64,000 nt of DNA from Harenicola maris (lineage in GTDB: Bacteria > Pseudomonadota > Alphaproteobacteria > Rhodobacterales > Rhodobacteraceae): positions 186,001 through 250,000 of the forward strand of contig JADQAZ010000001.1 of the NCBI GenBank assembly GCA_018524345.1, written 5' to 3'. The translations under genes and the position numbers were made by a program. Position 1 is the stretch's first letter. Every line of letters starts with the position of its first letter. The notes under the pieces are model-generated. The model was not told where the DNA came from. It saw only the letters and a list, made by a program, of their open reading frames with translations, and made no database searches. Below, in pieces: positions 26,159 to 34,718 of this stretch.

Positions 26159-27378
26159 TACGCGGCCTGTGCGGCGTCGCGCCAGCGGGGGAAGGGGTCC
26201 TGAAGGTCCGGCCATGTGTTGGGGCGGCTGAGGGTGGCATCGTCCAGCAGGGCGGCGTCAAGGGCGGCGGTGATGGCGGCTTTGTCCATGCCTGCGCCGA
26301 TAAAGACGAGTTCCTGGCGGCGGTCGCCGAAAGGTTCCTCCCAGTGGCGGGCGAGGTAGGCCTTGGCCTGCGGGGTGCTGGGGCGGGAGGCCTCTGGCAC
26401 CGTGGCCCACCATTTGCCGAGGGGGCGGACGGTGCTGAGCGCGCCCGCGAGGGAGAATTCGGCCAGCCATTCGGGGCGGGTTGCGATCCAGAAATGCCCT
26501 TTGGCGCGCAGGGTTCCGGCAAGGGGGCCGTTGAGGACATCGTGGATTTTCTGCGGATCAAAGGGGCGGCGGGCACGGTAGACGAAGGAGGAGACGCCGT
26601 ATTCCTCTGTTTCCGGCACGTGGTCGGCAAAGCCGTAGAGCTCCTTGGCCCAGAGGGGGTGTTCATGGGCGGTTTCAAAGTCGAAGAGGCCGGTGTCAAA
26701 GATCTTGTCCTGCGGCACGGCGCCGTAGTCGGCCTCGAGGATCAGGGCGTCCGGGTTCAGGGCGGTGATGATCTTGCGGGCGGCATCGCGTTTTTGCGGG
26801 CCTGCGGCGGTGATCTTGTTCAGGACGACCACATCGGAGAATTCGATCTGGTCCACCAGCAGGTCAACGAGGGTGCGCTCGTCCTCTTCGCCCAAGGCCT
26901 GACCGCGGTCGGCGAGGAAATCATGGCTGGAGTAATCCTTCAGCAGCGACAGGGCGTCGACCACGGTGACCATGGTATCAAGGCGGGCCACATCGGAGAG
27001 GCTTTGCCCCTCTTCATCGCGGAAATCGAAGGTGGCGGCGACGGGGAGGGGCTCTGATATGCCGGAGGATTCGATCAGCAGGTAGTCGAAGCGCTTTTCG
27101 GCGGCGAGGCGGCGGACCTCGAGCAGGAGGTCATCTCGCAGGGTGCAGCAGATGCAGCCGTTGGACATTTCGACGAGGGTTTCCTCGGTCTGGCTGAGGT
27201 CCGCTCCGCCATCGCGGATCAGGTCGGCGTCGATGTTGACCTCGGACATGTCGTTGACGATCACGGCCACGCGGCGGCCCTCGCGGTTGTTCAGAACGGC
27301 GTTCAGGAGGGTGGTTTTGCCTGCGCCCAGAAAGCCGGAGAGGACCGTGACGGGGAGGCGGGTGTCTTGGATGTTCAT
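26158..27378 (-). CDS. CobW/ZigA-type GTP-dependent zinc chaperone
   Basis: About 406 residues. The G3E GTPase domain has Walker [16 protein letters not shown] near residue 14, the CxCC metal motif in [11 protein letters not shown], and a Walker B region [15 protein letters not shown]-terminal CobW domain (FWIATRP...) follows. Such proteins deliver zinc to client enzymes under starvation. The gene lies 77 bp after zinT and overlaps the DUF6525 start. ATGs at 27417 and 27378 are possible; 27378 opens the G domain directly. A cobalamin role is less likely given zinT and the Zur-like site. Confidence 0.88.
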   Translation of the reverse strand: MNIQDTRLPVTVLSGFLGAGKTTLLNAVLNNREGRRVAVIVNDMSEVNIDADLIRDGGADLSQTEETLVEMSNGCICCTLRDDLLLEVRRLAAEKRFDYLLIESSGISEPLPVAATFDFRDEEGQSLSDVARLDTMVTVVDALSLLKDYSSHDFLADRGQALGEEDERTLVDLLVDQIEFSDVVVLNKITAAGPQKRDAARKIITALNPDALILEADYGAVPQDKIFDTGLFDFETAHEHPLWAKELYGFADHVPETEEYGVSSFVYRARRPFDPQKIHDVLNGPLAGTLRAKGHFWIATRPEWLAEFSLAGALSTVRPLGKWWATVPEASRPSTPQAKAYLARHWEEPFGDRRQELVFIGAGMDKAAITAALDAALLDDATLSRPNTWPDLQDPFPRWRDAAQAA

Positions 27379-27455
27379 GGGGTTCTGCCTGTTTTGAATG
27401 GGTAGAATGGCAGGCATGCCGGGGGATTTGGTTTCAACATGCCTGCCCTGCGCAG

Positions 27456-28109
27456 CTAATGCGCGAGCATTTGAGCGACGATTTCGTTCCCCGTCAGGTA
27501 GGCGGGGTAATAGGTGGGCCAGTTTGTGACCTCCTCCAGAAGGGCGGCGCGGTCGTCGCCCCAGTAGAGGTGGTAGTGATCGGATTTTTCCGGCGCGATG
27601 CGGTGGTCGGAGAACTGGAAGTAGTCCGGTGCGCCCGCGTCGCCGCCTGTTTTGGCGAAGATAAAGCGGACGCCGCGGCTTCCTGAGTCGTAGGTCAGGA
27701 TTTCGTAGCCGTCGTTTTCATAGGTGCCGGAGACGGAGGAGTCCTTGGTGAAGAAGGTGACCTCTTGCCCCTCGATCAGGATCCGGTCGACATCTGTGGC
27801 GTAGCCGGTGTCGTAATAGGCTTTGTATTCTTCGGCTGTGCGTTCGCCGGATTCGGCCTTGTGGGTCATGACCTCATCGAGGGTGCCGTCTTGGAGCAGC
27901 GGATAGAGGGATTGCCAGTCGCCCTCCCAATCGGAGAGGTCGCGGGGCTTGATCTGGTCGTCGCTGAACAGGCCGTTGTAGATGTCATCGGCGGAATGTT
28001 CATGGGAGCTGTCGTGGTTATGGTTGGTTTCGGCGCCAGCGGGGGCGGCGAAGGCCATGAGGGTGCAAAGGGTGATGGCGCTGAGGGCGTTTGTTGCGGG
28101 GTGGTGCAT
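27456..28109 (-). CDS. zinT: ZinT-type periplasmic zinc-binding protein
   Basis: 217 residues with a signal peptide (AFAAPAGAE) followed by a His/Asp-rich stretch ([11 protein letters not shown]). A ZinT domain follows, with [15 protein letters not shown] early and the [11 protein letters not shown] histidine region late. It binds zinc in the periplasm and hands it to the uptake system. It begins the zinT-cobW-DUF6525 run. A perfect 13-bp palindrome, likely a Zur site, lies 37 bp upstream of the start. Family length and domain order are normal. Confidence 0.9.
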   Translation of the reverse strand: MHHPATNALSAITLCTLMAFAAPAGAETNHNHDSSHEHSADDIYNGLFSDDQIKPRDLSDWEGDWQSLYPLLQDGTLDEVMTHKAESGERTAEEYKAYYDTGYATDVDRILIEGQEVTFFTKDSSVSGTYENDGYEILTYDSGSRGVRFIFAKTGGDAGAPDYFQFSDHRIAPEKSDHYHLYWGDDRAALLEEVTNWPTYYPAYLTGNEIVAQMLAH

Positions 28110-28145
28110 GTTGATCTCCGGCTTTGCTGTTTTTTGATCTGAGTC

Positions 28146-28158
28146 GTTATATTATAAC
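28146..28158. promoter_or_regulatory. Zur-like operator upstream of zinT
   Basis: Perfect palindrome GTTATA-T-TATAAC, followed by CATAACG which repeats a half site. A/T-rich GTTATA half sites are the core of alphaproteobacterial Zur boxes. Its position 37 bp before the zinT ATG suits repression when zinc is plentiful. Confidence 0.75.
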
Positions 28159-28233
28159 ATAACGTCAGGCGTTGATAAGAGATCAGAGCGGGGGCGGCAA
28201 CCGGGATTTCGCATCGGGGGAGGGGGCGAACGC

Positions 28234-28262
28234 AAAAAGGGCCGCCAGAGGCGACCCTTTTT
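28234..28262 (-). terminator. Intrinsic terminator after cpaB
   Basis: On the minus strand the RNA can pair AAAAAGGGUCGCC with GCGGCCCUUUUU around UCUG, including one G-U pair, ending in T-run. It lies 22 bp after the cpaB stop. The plus-strand version contains one mismatch. Confidence 0.75.
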
Positions 28263-28283
28263 GATGTCATTTCCAGGCAGTGA

Positions 28284-29120
28284 TCAGTTCGTGCAGGGGA
28301 TTTCCTGTTCGATGATCTCTGCGCCCTTGCGCACCTTGGTGGTGCAGACGCGGGCGGCGGCGGCCGGTGTCGGGGCCGCTTTTTGCACGATGCCGAGCAG
28401 GGAGTTCTGATCGACGGAGACAACCTCGGAGACGCTGTCGTCCTCTGCGCCTACAAGGGAGAGGGACAGACGGCCCGTGGATTGGGCCTGTGCGAGGCTG
28501 GCCACCTGGTTTGGCGTTGCGGCGACCGTGACGGTGCGGGCAACGACGGGGCTTTGGCGACCGGTGTCGGAGGTTTGGTCAACCGCGATCAGGCGAATGC
28601 CGGGTTCGATCAGCTTGGTAAGCTCGCGGCCTTCGACGGCGCCTGTCCAGTAGACGTCTACGCGGTCACCGGGGCGCAGGAAGCCGGACACACCGGAGGA
28701 GACATCGGTGCGGATGGCAAAGGCGCGCATACCCTTACCGAGGCGCGATGTGATGCCTGCGTCTTCGCCCGGCTCGGTGATCTTGGAGGCGAGGAGCGGT
28801 TCGAATTTGCTCATGGCCGTCAGGATGATGCGGGGATCCTTGCCCTCGGGGAAGAGGATTTTGGGATCGCGGAAGACACCCTCGGGAAGGCTGTCTTCCT
28901 GCCAGCGGATGACGGAGACGTCCTCGTTGGTCAGGGTTTCGCCGTAGGCCTTGTCTTTGTTCACAACGAAGACTTCGACGGTAGGCTTGGCGGCGGCCTG
29001 TGCGGCCAGAAGGGCGTTCCGCTCTGCTGTCATATTGCCGATGAAGCCTTGGGCCATGAAGACGGCAAAGCCCGCAAGGCCGATGCCGATCACGAGCACC
29101 AATCCGAATACCAGACGCAT
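28284..29120 (-). CDS. cpaB: Flp pilus assembly protein CpaB/RcpC
   Basis: About 278 residues. One N-terminal membrane segment, then a SAF domain (YGETLTNEDVSVIRWQEDSL, the pattern near the start) and the CpaB core with FLRPGDRVDVYWTG. CpaB helps gate or stabilise the secretin. AAAGGA lies 7 bp before the ATG 29120. It follows the two Flp genes and is closed by a terminator. It is separated from rcpA by a 9.6-kb block of unrelated genes; in most tad loci the two are adjacent. Confidence 0.92.
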   Translation of the reverse strand: MRLVFGLVLVIGIGLAGFAVFMAQGFIGNMTAERNALLAAQAAAKPTVEVFVVNKDKAYGETLTNEDVSVIRWQEDSLPEGVFRDPKILFPEGKDPRIILTAMSKFEPLLASKITEPGEDAGITSRLGKGMRAFAIRTDVSSGVSGFLRPGDRVDVYWTGAVEGRELTKLIEPGIRLIAVDQTSDTGRQSPVVARTVTVAATPNQVASLAQAQSTGRLSLSLVGAEDDSVSEVVSVDQNSLLGIVQKAAPTPAAAARVCTTKVRKGAEIIEQEIPCTN

Positions 29121-29200
29121 AATGTGTCCTTTCTGCTCAGGGTGGGGCGCGGATTGTTTACCTCTGCGCCCCAAAAGGGGTTATTTGAGCCTATTGTGCA

Positions 29201-29232
29201 AAAGAAATGCGGCGGAAAAGTGACCGCCGCAT
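29201..29232 (-). terminator. Probable terminator after the second Flp pilin gene
   Basis: On the minus strand, 9-bp arms ATGCGGCGG and CCGCCGCAT around an 8-base loop, followed by TTCTTT. It lies about 50 bp after the stop at 29283 and before cpaB, which may be partly read through. Confidence 0.65.
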
Positions 29233-29282
29233 GGTTGAACCGAGGTAAAATGTCTGGCCGCCAGAGGGGGCAGGCCAAAGCA

Positions 29283-29468
29283 TTAATATGTTGCGATGGT
29301 CATGCCGCTCAGCTCGTTGCCGACGGATGTGGAGTAATCCAGGGCGCCCGCACTGATCAGGGCGATGACGCCGACAGCAAGGCCAACGATGGCCGCAGTC
29401 AAGACGACCCAATCGACCGTTACAGCACCGTCCTCGTTGGACAGGAAGGTTTTCAGGATCTTAGACAT
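29283..29468 (-). CDS. flp: Flp-type pilin, short paralogue
   Basis: 61 residues. Short leader to Gly14 (NEDG), cleaved by TadV before AVTVDWVVLTAAIVGLAVGV, a hydrophobic helix. The +5 residue is Asp where type IV pilins usually have Glu. It ends SGMTIATY, almost like the other pilin (NQTIATY). Polymerises into the Flp pilus. Hairpins lie on both sides, so its expression level may differ from that of the first pilin gene. Confidence 0.9.
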   Translation of the reverse strand: MSKILKTFLSNEDGAVTVDWVVLTAAIVGLAVGVIALISAGALDYSTSVGNELSGMTIATY

Positions 29469-29602
29469 TTCGGTCTCCGGTTGTTCGGGGTCCTGCGAAG
29501 CAGGGGGTATGGTTTCTTATCTTCCCACCAACCTGGCAGAAGAATGTGGCCATAGCATGGCGCCGGGTAAGATTTTTTGCGCTAAATGACTGTTAATAAT
29601 AG

Positions 29603-29636
29603 AAAAACCGCGCCACTGTTGCCAGGGGCGCGGTTT
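29603..29636 (-). terminator. Intrinsic terminator after the first Flp pilin gene
   Basis: On the minus strand, AAACCGCGCC pairs with GGCGCGGTTT around a ~12-base loop and runs into TTTTT. It lies 25 bp after the stop at 29662. A small GCTGC/GCAGC hairpin sits just before it at about 29641-29653. Strong pilin expression with partial read-through to the downstream genes is a common design. Confidence 0.8.
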
Positions 29637-29661
29637 GAATGCTGCGGAGCAGCACTCGCGA

Positions 29662-29853
29662 TTAGTAAGTCGCGATAGTCTGGTTGGACAGCTGGGAGCT
29701 GATCTTGCCGGACAGGGAAGTAACGCCGGAAGATACGGAAGCCAGAACGGCGATACCAAGACCAACGATAGCGGCTGTCAGAACAACCCAGTCTACAGTT
29801 ACAGCGCCGTCTTCGTCGTTGCGGAAATTTTTGATCATGTTGAACAGTTTCAT
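29662..29853 (-). CDS. flp: Flp-type pilin, major candidate
   Basis: 63 residues from the ATG at 29853, preceded by GGAGGG with 8-bp spacing. The leader ends NDEDG and cleavage leaves AVTVDWVVLTAAIVGLGIAV, with Asp at +5. The C-terminus is polar (SGKISSQLSNQTIATY). It is the promoter-proximal pilin and has its own terminator, so it is the likelier major subunit. It shares the start of the mature helix with the paralogue at 29283-29468, a probable tandem duplication. Confidence 0.92.
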   Translation of the reverse strand: MKLFNMIKNFRNDEDGAVTVDWVVLTAAIVGLGIAVLASVSSGVTSLSGKISSQLSNQTIATY

Positions 29854-30216
29854 AGTAGTATCCCTCCAAAGGATGTTTTCACGTTTCATTTGAACCTTGA
29901 CGCTTCTCTGTGTGGGCCGGCCTCTTACTTGGCCCGATCACCGCCTTGGCTATGAAACGTAATTAGCCCTCACAATGGGGCGAGAGTTGGGCGGCAAACG
30001 GGTAATTTTCGCACATCGCAAAAAACTTCGAAAAATCACTTAGAGAGCTGTTTTATAAGAATTTTCGGTATTTTGGCTGGAAACAGAAGTGGTGAAAACC
30101 TCACGTTGTTGACAAAACTTGGGTGAATTGGGCCTGATTTGCCTGTTTTTCTGGCCACAGGGCTGCTGTCTTGCAAAGATGTGCGTAATAAAAAAGAACG
30201 AGCAGGTTCGAAAAAC
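29854..30216. other. 363-bp divergent region between pilin and transglycosylase genes
   Basis: Must contain the promoters of flp (minus) and the transglycosylase (plus). Seen here: a 9-bp inverted repeat (29881-29889 ACGTTTCAT and 29952-29960 ATGAAACGT), a GGGCC...GGCCC palindromic stretch at about 29910-29935, A/T-rich DNA at 30010-30080, and a TTGACA at 30109-30114 with no fitting -10. No gene seen. Confidence 0.55.
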
Positions 30217-31068
30217 ATGACTAAGATCGTATCCGTCTTATTGGCGGGGGCCATTTTGCTGTGCCCCGGGGCCGATTCCATCGCATGGGCCGAAGAGCCG
30301 GCGCCCTATCAGGATTTCAAATTCAAACGTATCAAAGTGGGCAAGCGCCCTGTCGGCAAGCGGATCACCGTTCAGATCGACCCTGCCGAGCAGGCCCGCG
30401 CCCTTGCTGTTGTGCCCGGTGATCCGGTGACGCCCGAGGTTGTGACCCCCAAGAAGAAGGACGCGCCCCGTGTGGCCGCTTATGAATGGTATTGGGGGAA
30501 GGTCTCTCCCAAGCTGCATGATGCGGCCCCGGGCCGTATTCCCGAGGCGGTGCGCGCCCTGCGGGCGGGGCCGGACGGCAAGACCGTGCGCGCGCCCAGT
30601 GCCGCGGCCCTTGCCAAGATCGCCAAGGAACACGGGGCGGATATCCTGACCTCGACGATCGGCACCGAAATCTCCCCCGCTCTGGCCCTTGCTGTGATCG
30701 GGATCGAGAGCGGCGGGCAGGCCAAGGCGGTGTCCTCTGCCGGGGCGACCGGCGTGATGCAGTTGATGCCCGATACGGCGAAACGCTTTGGCGTGGAGGA
30801 CAGCACCGTGCCCGGCCAGAACATCAAGGGCGGGGTGGCCTATCTCGATTGGCTGGTCAAACATTTCGAACAGGACCCGATTTTGGCGCTTGCCGGATAT
30901 AACGCGGGCGAGGGCGCGGTGAAGGAACACGGCGGCGTGCCGCCCTATGCCGAGACCCGCGACTATGTGCCCAAGGTTCTGGCCGCATGGGCCGTGGCCC
31001 GCACCCTTTGCGCCACGCCGCCGGAGTTGATATCCGATGGCTGTGTATTCCGATTGCCAGAGGGCTAG
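30217..31068 (+). CDS. Lytic transglycosylase (SLT domain), pilus-linked candidate
   Basis: About 283 residues. A signal peptide (ending near AWA-E), a ~100-residue basic and Pro-rich spacer, then a C-terminal SLT domain with catalytic Glu in VIGIESGGQAKAVSSAGA, GVMQLMPDTAKRFGV and AGYNAGEGAV. It cleaves peptidoglycan glycan strands, which pili must cross. It is divergent from the Flp genes and followed after only 6 bp by the HAD-UbiA gene, so the two share a transcript. An upstream in-frame start lacks a signal arrangement and was rejected. Confidence 0.9.
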   Translation: MTKIVSVLLAGAILLCPGADSIAWAEEPAPYQDFKFKRIKVGKRPVGKRITVQIDPAEQARALAVVPGDPVTPEVVTPKKKDAPRVAAYEWYWGKVSPKLHDAAPGRIPEAVRALRAGPDGKTVRAPSAAALAKIAKEHGADILTSTIGTEISPALALAVIGIESGGQAKAVSSAGATGVMQLMPDTAKRFGVEDSTVPGQNIKGGVAYLDWLVKHFEQDPILALAGYNAGEGAVKEHGGVPPYAETRDYVPKVLAAWAVARTLCATPPELISDGCVFRLPEG

Positions 31069-31074
31069 AGAGAG

Positions 31075-32508
31075 ATGACCGAGCGGCCTTTGGTTCTTGA
31101 TGTGGATGGAACCTACCTCAAAACCGACCTGTTGATGGAAAACTTCTGGGCCGGACTTGGGACCGACCCTTTGCGCACCCTTGGCCTGTCCTTCGCCCTG
31201 TGGCGGCGGCCAGAGCGCCTGAAAGCGGCCTTGGCAGAGGTGGCCGAGCTGCAGATGGACCTGATGCCCGTGCATGAGGATATCGCCGCCATGGCCGCAG
31301 AGGCGGTTTCCGAAGGGCGCGATGTTGTGCTGGCCTCGGCCAGCAACGAGGCGCTGGTGCGGGAACTGGCCGAATACAAGGACCTGCCGGAGACGATTCT
31401 TGCCTCCACCAGCGAGGTGAACCTGAAGGGCGCCGCCAAGGCGGGGGCCTTGGTGGATGCCTTTGGCGAGGGCGGATTTGATTACGCGGGCAATGCGCCG
31501 GTGGATGCCAAGGTCTGGGCCCATGCCCATACGGCGATCATGGTCGGCGCGCAGCCCAAGGTGGCGGCAAACCTGATTGCCGAGGGCAAGCAGGTGATCG
31601 AGGTTGAGGGGGGATGGGCATGGCGCGACCTGATCCGCGCCTTCCGGCCCCATCAATACGTCAAGAACATCCTGCTGTTCCTGCCGGTGATCGCGGCCCA
31701 TGATTTTACCCTGGCCACCCTGATGTGGGTGTTGCTGGGGATCGCATCCTTTTCGGCGGCGGCCTCCTCGATCTATGTGGTCAATGACCTGCTGGACCTT
31801 GAGGCAGACCGCCTGCACGCCACCAAATGCAACCGCCCCTTCGCCAGCGGGGCCGTGCCCATAGCGGTGGGAATGGCGGGTTGTATCGGCCTTGGCATCT
31901 TTGCGCTCGGGGTGGCGGCCTGTCTGGGGGCGGCGTTCTTCGGGGTGATTGTCCTCTATATGGTGCTGTCGCTGGCCTATTCGCTGAAACTCAAGCGCAT
32001 GCGCTGGGTCGATGTGGCGACATTGGCCAGCCTCTATACCCTGCGGGTGGTGGCTGGGGCGGCGGCGAGCGCGGTGAGCGTGTCGGTCTATATGCTGATC
32101 TTCATCTTTCCTATCTTCCTGACACTTGGCTGCGTTAAACGACTGACAGAACTCGCCCATGTGGAAACCGACGCGCGGCTTCCGGGGCGGGGCTATGGGC
32201 GGCTTGACCGGCCGGACCTGTTGAATGTCGCGGGGCTTGGTGTCTTCGGGGCTGTGCTGATCTTTTTCCTCTATTCCTTTTCGGAACATGCGATGGGGCT
32301 GTATCCGACGCGCTGGATCCTTTGGCTGACGCTGCCGTTCATCGCCTTCTGGCTGATCCGGATGGTGCAGATCGGCTGGCGCGGCGAGATGGACTATGAC
32401 CCGATTGTCTTTGCCCTGCGCGACAAGATCGGCATTGGTGTGCTGTGTTTCACCCTGTCGCTGATGTTCTATGCGGCGGGCCTTTGGGCCGAGTGGTTCG
32501 GGGTCTGA
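31075..32508 (+). CDS. HAD-like phosphatase fused to UbiA-family prenyltransferase (DPPR synthase-like)
   Basis: 477 residues. Residues 1-190: HAD hydrolase with nucleophile motif LDVDGTYLKTD, VLASASNE and a late Asp in GNAPVD. Residues ~195-477: UbiA membrane domain with RPHQYVKNILLFLPV at its start, the polyprenyl-diphosphate motif NDLLDLEADRLH and a second acidic loop. The UbiA half resembles decaprenyl-phosphate phosphoribosyltransferases, ending PIVFALRDKIG. The fusion could make and then dephosphorylate polyprenyl-phosphoribose. It faces a DprE1/DprE2-like operon across 160 bp. Family is firm; substrate is inferred. Confidence 0.88.
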   Translation: MTERPLVLDVDGTYLKTDLLMENFWAGLGTDPLRTLGLSFALWRRPERLKAALAEVAELQMDLMPVHEDIAAMAAEAVSEGRDVVLASASNEALVRELAEYKDLPETILASTSEVNLKGAAKAGALVDAFGEGGFDYAGNAPVDAKVWAHAHTAIMVGAQPKVAANLIAEGKQVIEVEGGWAWRDLIRAFRPHQYVKNILLFLPVIAAHDFTLATLMWVLLGIASFSAAASSIYVVNDLLDLEADRLHATKCNRPFASGAVPIAVGMAGCIGLGIFALGVAACLGAAFFGVIVLYMVLSLAYSLKLKRMRWVDVATLASLYTLRVVAGAAASAVSVSVYMLIFIFPIFLTLGCVKRLTELAHVETDARLPGRGYGRLDRPDLLNVAGLGVFGAVLIFFLYSFSEHAMGLYPTRWILWLTLPFIAFWLIRMVQIGWRGEMDYDPIVFALRDKIGIGVLCFTLSLMFYAAGLWAEWFGV

Positions 32509-32577
32509 TCCGCAGGTGGGCCGCGCCCATGCCACGTTTTGATGGGGGCGCTGCCCCCCGGCCTTCGGCCTCCCCCC

Positions 32578-32651
32578 GGGATATTTAGAACCAATAAGAA
32601 ACAGGGCGGTTTTTGCGCTGACCTGAGCTTCTTATTGGGACAAATATCCCC
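32578..32651. repeat. Inverted repeat between convergent genes
   Basis: Near-perfect 23-bp arms, GGGATATTT...CCAATAAGAA at 32578-32600 and its reverse complement at 32629-32651, separated by 28 bp. Hairpins GGGGGCGCTGCCCCCC and GGCCTTCGGCC lie just left. The GGGATATTT-plus-AAGAA unit is, as I recall, a common dispersed intergenic element in Rhodobacteraceae. It probably works as a bidirectional terminator here. Confidence 0.7.
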
Positions 32652-32670
32652 GCCGGAGGCACAAAATCTT

Positions 32671-33414
32671 TTAGATCGAGAGCTTTTTGAAGATCGGCTC
32701 GGGGACGGATTTGATGATCCGCATGATGTAGCGCCAGAAGAAGGGCGTGTAGATTGTGTTTTTGCGTTTGTCGCAGGCGCGCAGGATGTCTTGGGCGACT
32801 TTTTCCGGCGGGGCGACGAGGAACATGCCGTCGAGGTCATAGGTCATCGCCGTATCGACAAAGCCGGGTTTGACCGTCACCACATGGCCGCCGGAGCGGG
32901 TCAGGCGGTTGCGCAGGCCGGAGAGGTAGGTATGGAAGCCTGCCTTTGCCGCGCCGTAGACGTAGTTGCCAAGGCGGCCGCGGTCGCCTGCGACGGAGCC
33001 GACGCCGACGACGGTGCCTGCGCCGCGTTCTTCCATCATTGGGGCGAGGCGTTGCACGAGTTCGGCGGGGCCTGTGAAGCTGTCTGTCACGGTGCCGGTG
33101 ATCAGGGTTGGGTCTGCGTCTATAGCCTCTTGTGCGGGCATGGAGCCGACGAAGACGGCGCAGTTGAGGGTGCCGGTTTGGGCCTGCATCGCGGTGAGCA
33201 GCCCCTCGAAGCTTTTGGGATCGCGGGCGTCGAAGGGCAGGGCGCGGGCCGTGGGGGCGCCGCGGGCGGTGCAGTCGGCGGCGCTTGCCTCAAGGTCGGC
33301 CATGTCGCGGCCTGCGAGGATCAGGTGGTGGCCCCGCTGCGCCACGGCGCGGGAGAAGGCGCGGGCCATGGAGGAGGTTGCGCCGAGGATCAGCCAGGTG
33401 TTTTCGTTGCTCAT
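32671..33414 (-). CDS. SDR-family oxidoreductase, DprE2-like
   Basis: 247 residues. Rossmann start LILGATSSMARAF, the second strand ILAGRD, the active-site YGAAK (Tyr-x-x-x-Lys) with the upstream Ser in GVGSVAGDRGRLGN, and a C-terminal hydrophobic end. With the FAD oxidase it would form a two-step 2'-epimerase pair (DprE1/DprE2), reducing the keto-ribose to arabinose on polyprenyl phosphate. Its ATG overlaps the oxidase stop by 4 bp. Similarity to DprE2 is by context and motif, so function is inferred. Confidence 0.85.
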   Translation of the reverse strand: MSNENTWLILGATSSMARAFSRAVAQRGHHLILAGRDMADLEASAADCTARGAPTARALPFDARDPKSFEGLLTAMQAQTGTLNCAVFVGSMPAQEAIDADPTLITGTVTDSFTGPAELVQRLAPMMEERGAGTVVGVGSVAGDRGRLGNYVYGAAKAGFHTYLSGLRNRLTRSGGHVVTVKPGFVDTAMTYDLDGMFLVAPPEKVAQDILRACDKRKNTIYTPFFWRYIMRIIKSVPEPIFKKLSI

Positions 33415-34718
33415 TTCGGGCCTCGCAGGTTCAGGCGGCGGGTCATGTCGGTGTTCAGGCGGCCTTCGGGGTCGTGTTTGGCGACCTCTGCGGCCCAGTC
33501 ATTCAGGTTTGGATACATGCTGCGGATCTGTGCCTCGCTGGCCAATGCGTCCTTGGCGAGGTAGACGCGCCCGCCGGCCTGGGCCGTCATGTCGCCGAGG
33601 TGGGCGATGAGGTCTTCGGCGCGGCCTTTGTTGCGGAAATCGACGGCGAGGGTGTAGCCCTCCATCGGGAAGGAGATCATGCCGTCGCCTTCCGGCCCCA
33701 TGCGTTTGAGCACGGCGAGGGGAGAGGCAAGGGCGGAGCGGGCGATTTTCTTGAGCATCTCGCGCAGGACCTCGGTTTGGTCCAGCGGCAGGACGCATTG
33801 GAACTGGTGAAAGCCCTTTTTGCCGTAAAGCTTGTTCCAGTCGTAGATCTTGTCCAGCGGGAAGAAGAAGTCGTCGATGGGTTTCACTGTGGTGCGCCCT
33901 GCCGCCGGAACGCGGCGGAAGTAGGCGTTGTTGAACATGCGCACGATGGGCGGCGAGAGGGCAAAGCCCGGTGCGTTGAAGGGCACGCGTTTGCCGCGTT
34001 TGGCGGCGGGGACGAGGCCTGCGCCTGTTTCGCCCTCTTCCAGGATGCCGCGGCCGAGGGCCTCGCCCTGTGCGGTGGCGTCGATCCAGCCGACGGAATA
34101 GCTGGCTGTGGAGCCGTTGATCAGGGCGAGGAAGGCATCGAGGTTTTCGGCGCGGCGTTCGGTGACCATCATCACATCGCCCTTGCAGGCGAGCATTTGC
34201 AGTTTGGCCGATTGGATCACGCCGGTTTGGCCAAGGCCGCCGATGGTGGCGTTGAAACCCGCTGTGCCGGGGGTCAGGACCTCTTTGCCCTTGGGTGTTT
34301 CGAGGGTGATTTCGAGAACGTGTTGGCCGAAGCTGCCCATGTGGTGGTGGTTCTTGCCGTGCACGTCATTGGCGATGGCGCCGCCGACGGTGGCAAAGCC
34401 GGTGCCGGGCATGACGGCGGGCAGCCAGCCTTGGGGGGCAAAGATGCGGGCCAGTGTGCCAAGGGTGCAGCCGCCTTCGACATTCAGCACGCCGGTTTCG
34501 GGATCAAAGCCGAGGATGCGGTCCATGCGCAGCATGTCAATCGCTTTGCCGCCGTCGTTCAGGCAGGCGTCGCCGTAGCTGCGCAGGTTGCCAAGGGCCG
34601 GGGCGGGGGCCTCGGCCATCAGGCGGCTCAAGTGGCTGGCGCGCTCGGGGCGGGCCGTGTCGCTTGTGGCGCTGTGGACGCGGCCCCAGCCAGTGTAGGT
34701 TCGGGATTTCCAGCTCAT
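33411..34718 (-). CDS. FAD-binding oxidase, DprE1-like (decaprenylphosphoryl-ribose 2'-oxidase type)
   Basis: About 435 residues. The FAD-binding domain opens with GNLRSYGDACLNDGG and continues with TVGGAIANDVHGKNHHHMG, the block seen in DprE1. The C-terminal part includes a substrate cap and ends KHDPEGRLNTDMTRRL. It would oxidise the 2'-OH of a polyprenyl-phosphoribose. AAAGGG lies 7 bp before the ATG at 34718, which overlaps the upstream flippase-like gene by 4 bp. Another VAO-family aldonolactone oxidase remains possible, but partner genes favour DprE1. Confidence 0.88.
   Translation of the reverse strand: MSWKSRTYTGWGRVHSATSDTARPERASHLSRLMAEAPAPALGNLRSYGDACLNDGGKAIDMLRMDRILGFDPETGVLNVEGGCTLGTLARIFAPQGWLPAVMPGTGFATVGGAIANDVHGKNHHHMGSFGQHVLEITLETPKGKEVLTPGTAGFNATIGGLGQTGVIQSAKLQMLACKGDVMMVTERRAENLDAFLALINGSTASYSVGWIDATAQGEALGRGILEEGETGAGLVPAAKRGKRVPFNAPGFALSPPIVRMFNNAYFRRVPAAGRTTVKPIDDFFFPLDKIYDWNKLYGKKGFHQFQCVLPLDQTEVLREMLKKIARSALASPLAVLKRMGPEGDGMISFPMEGYTLAVDFRNKGRAEDLIAHLGDMTAQAGGRVYLAKDALASEAQIRSMYPNLNDWAAEVAKHDPEGRLNTDMTRRLNLRGPK

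Noticed and set aside
29881-29960. ACGTTTCAT/ATGAAACGT inverted pair as a ParB parS site
   Set aside because: Half sites are separated by 62 bp; parS is a continuous 16-bp palindrome.
30238-32535. Long minus-strand frame opposite the transglycosylase and HAD-UbiA genes
   Set aside because: Antisense shadow of GC-rich codon bias; no domain, while the plus-strand proteins have clear motifs.
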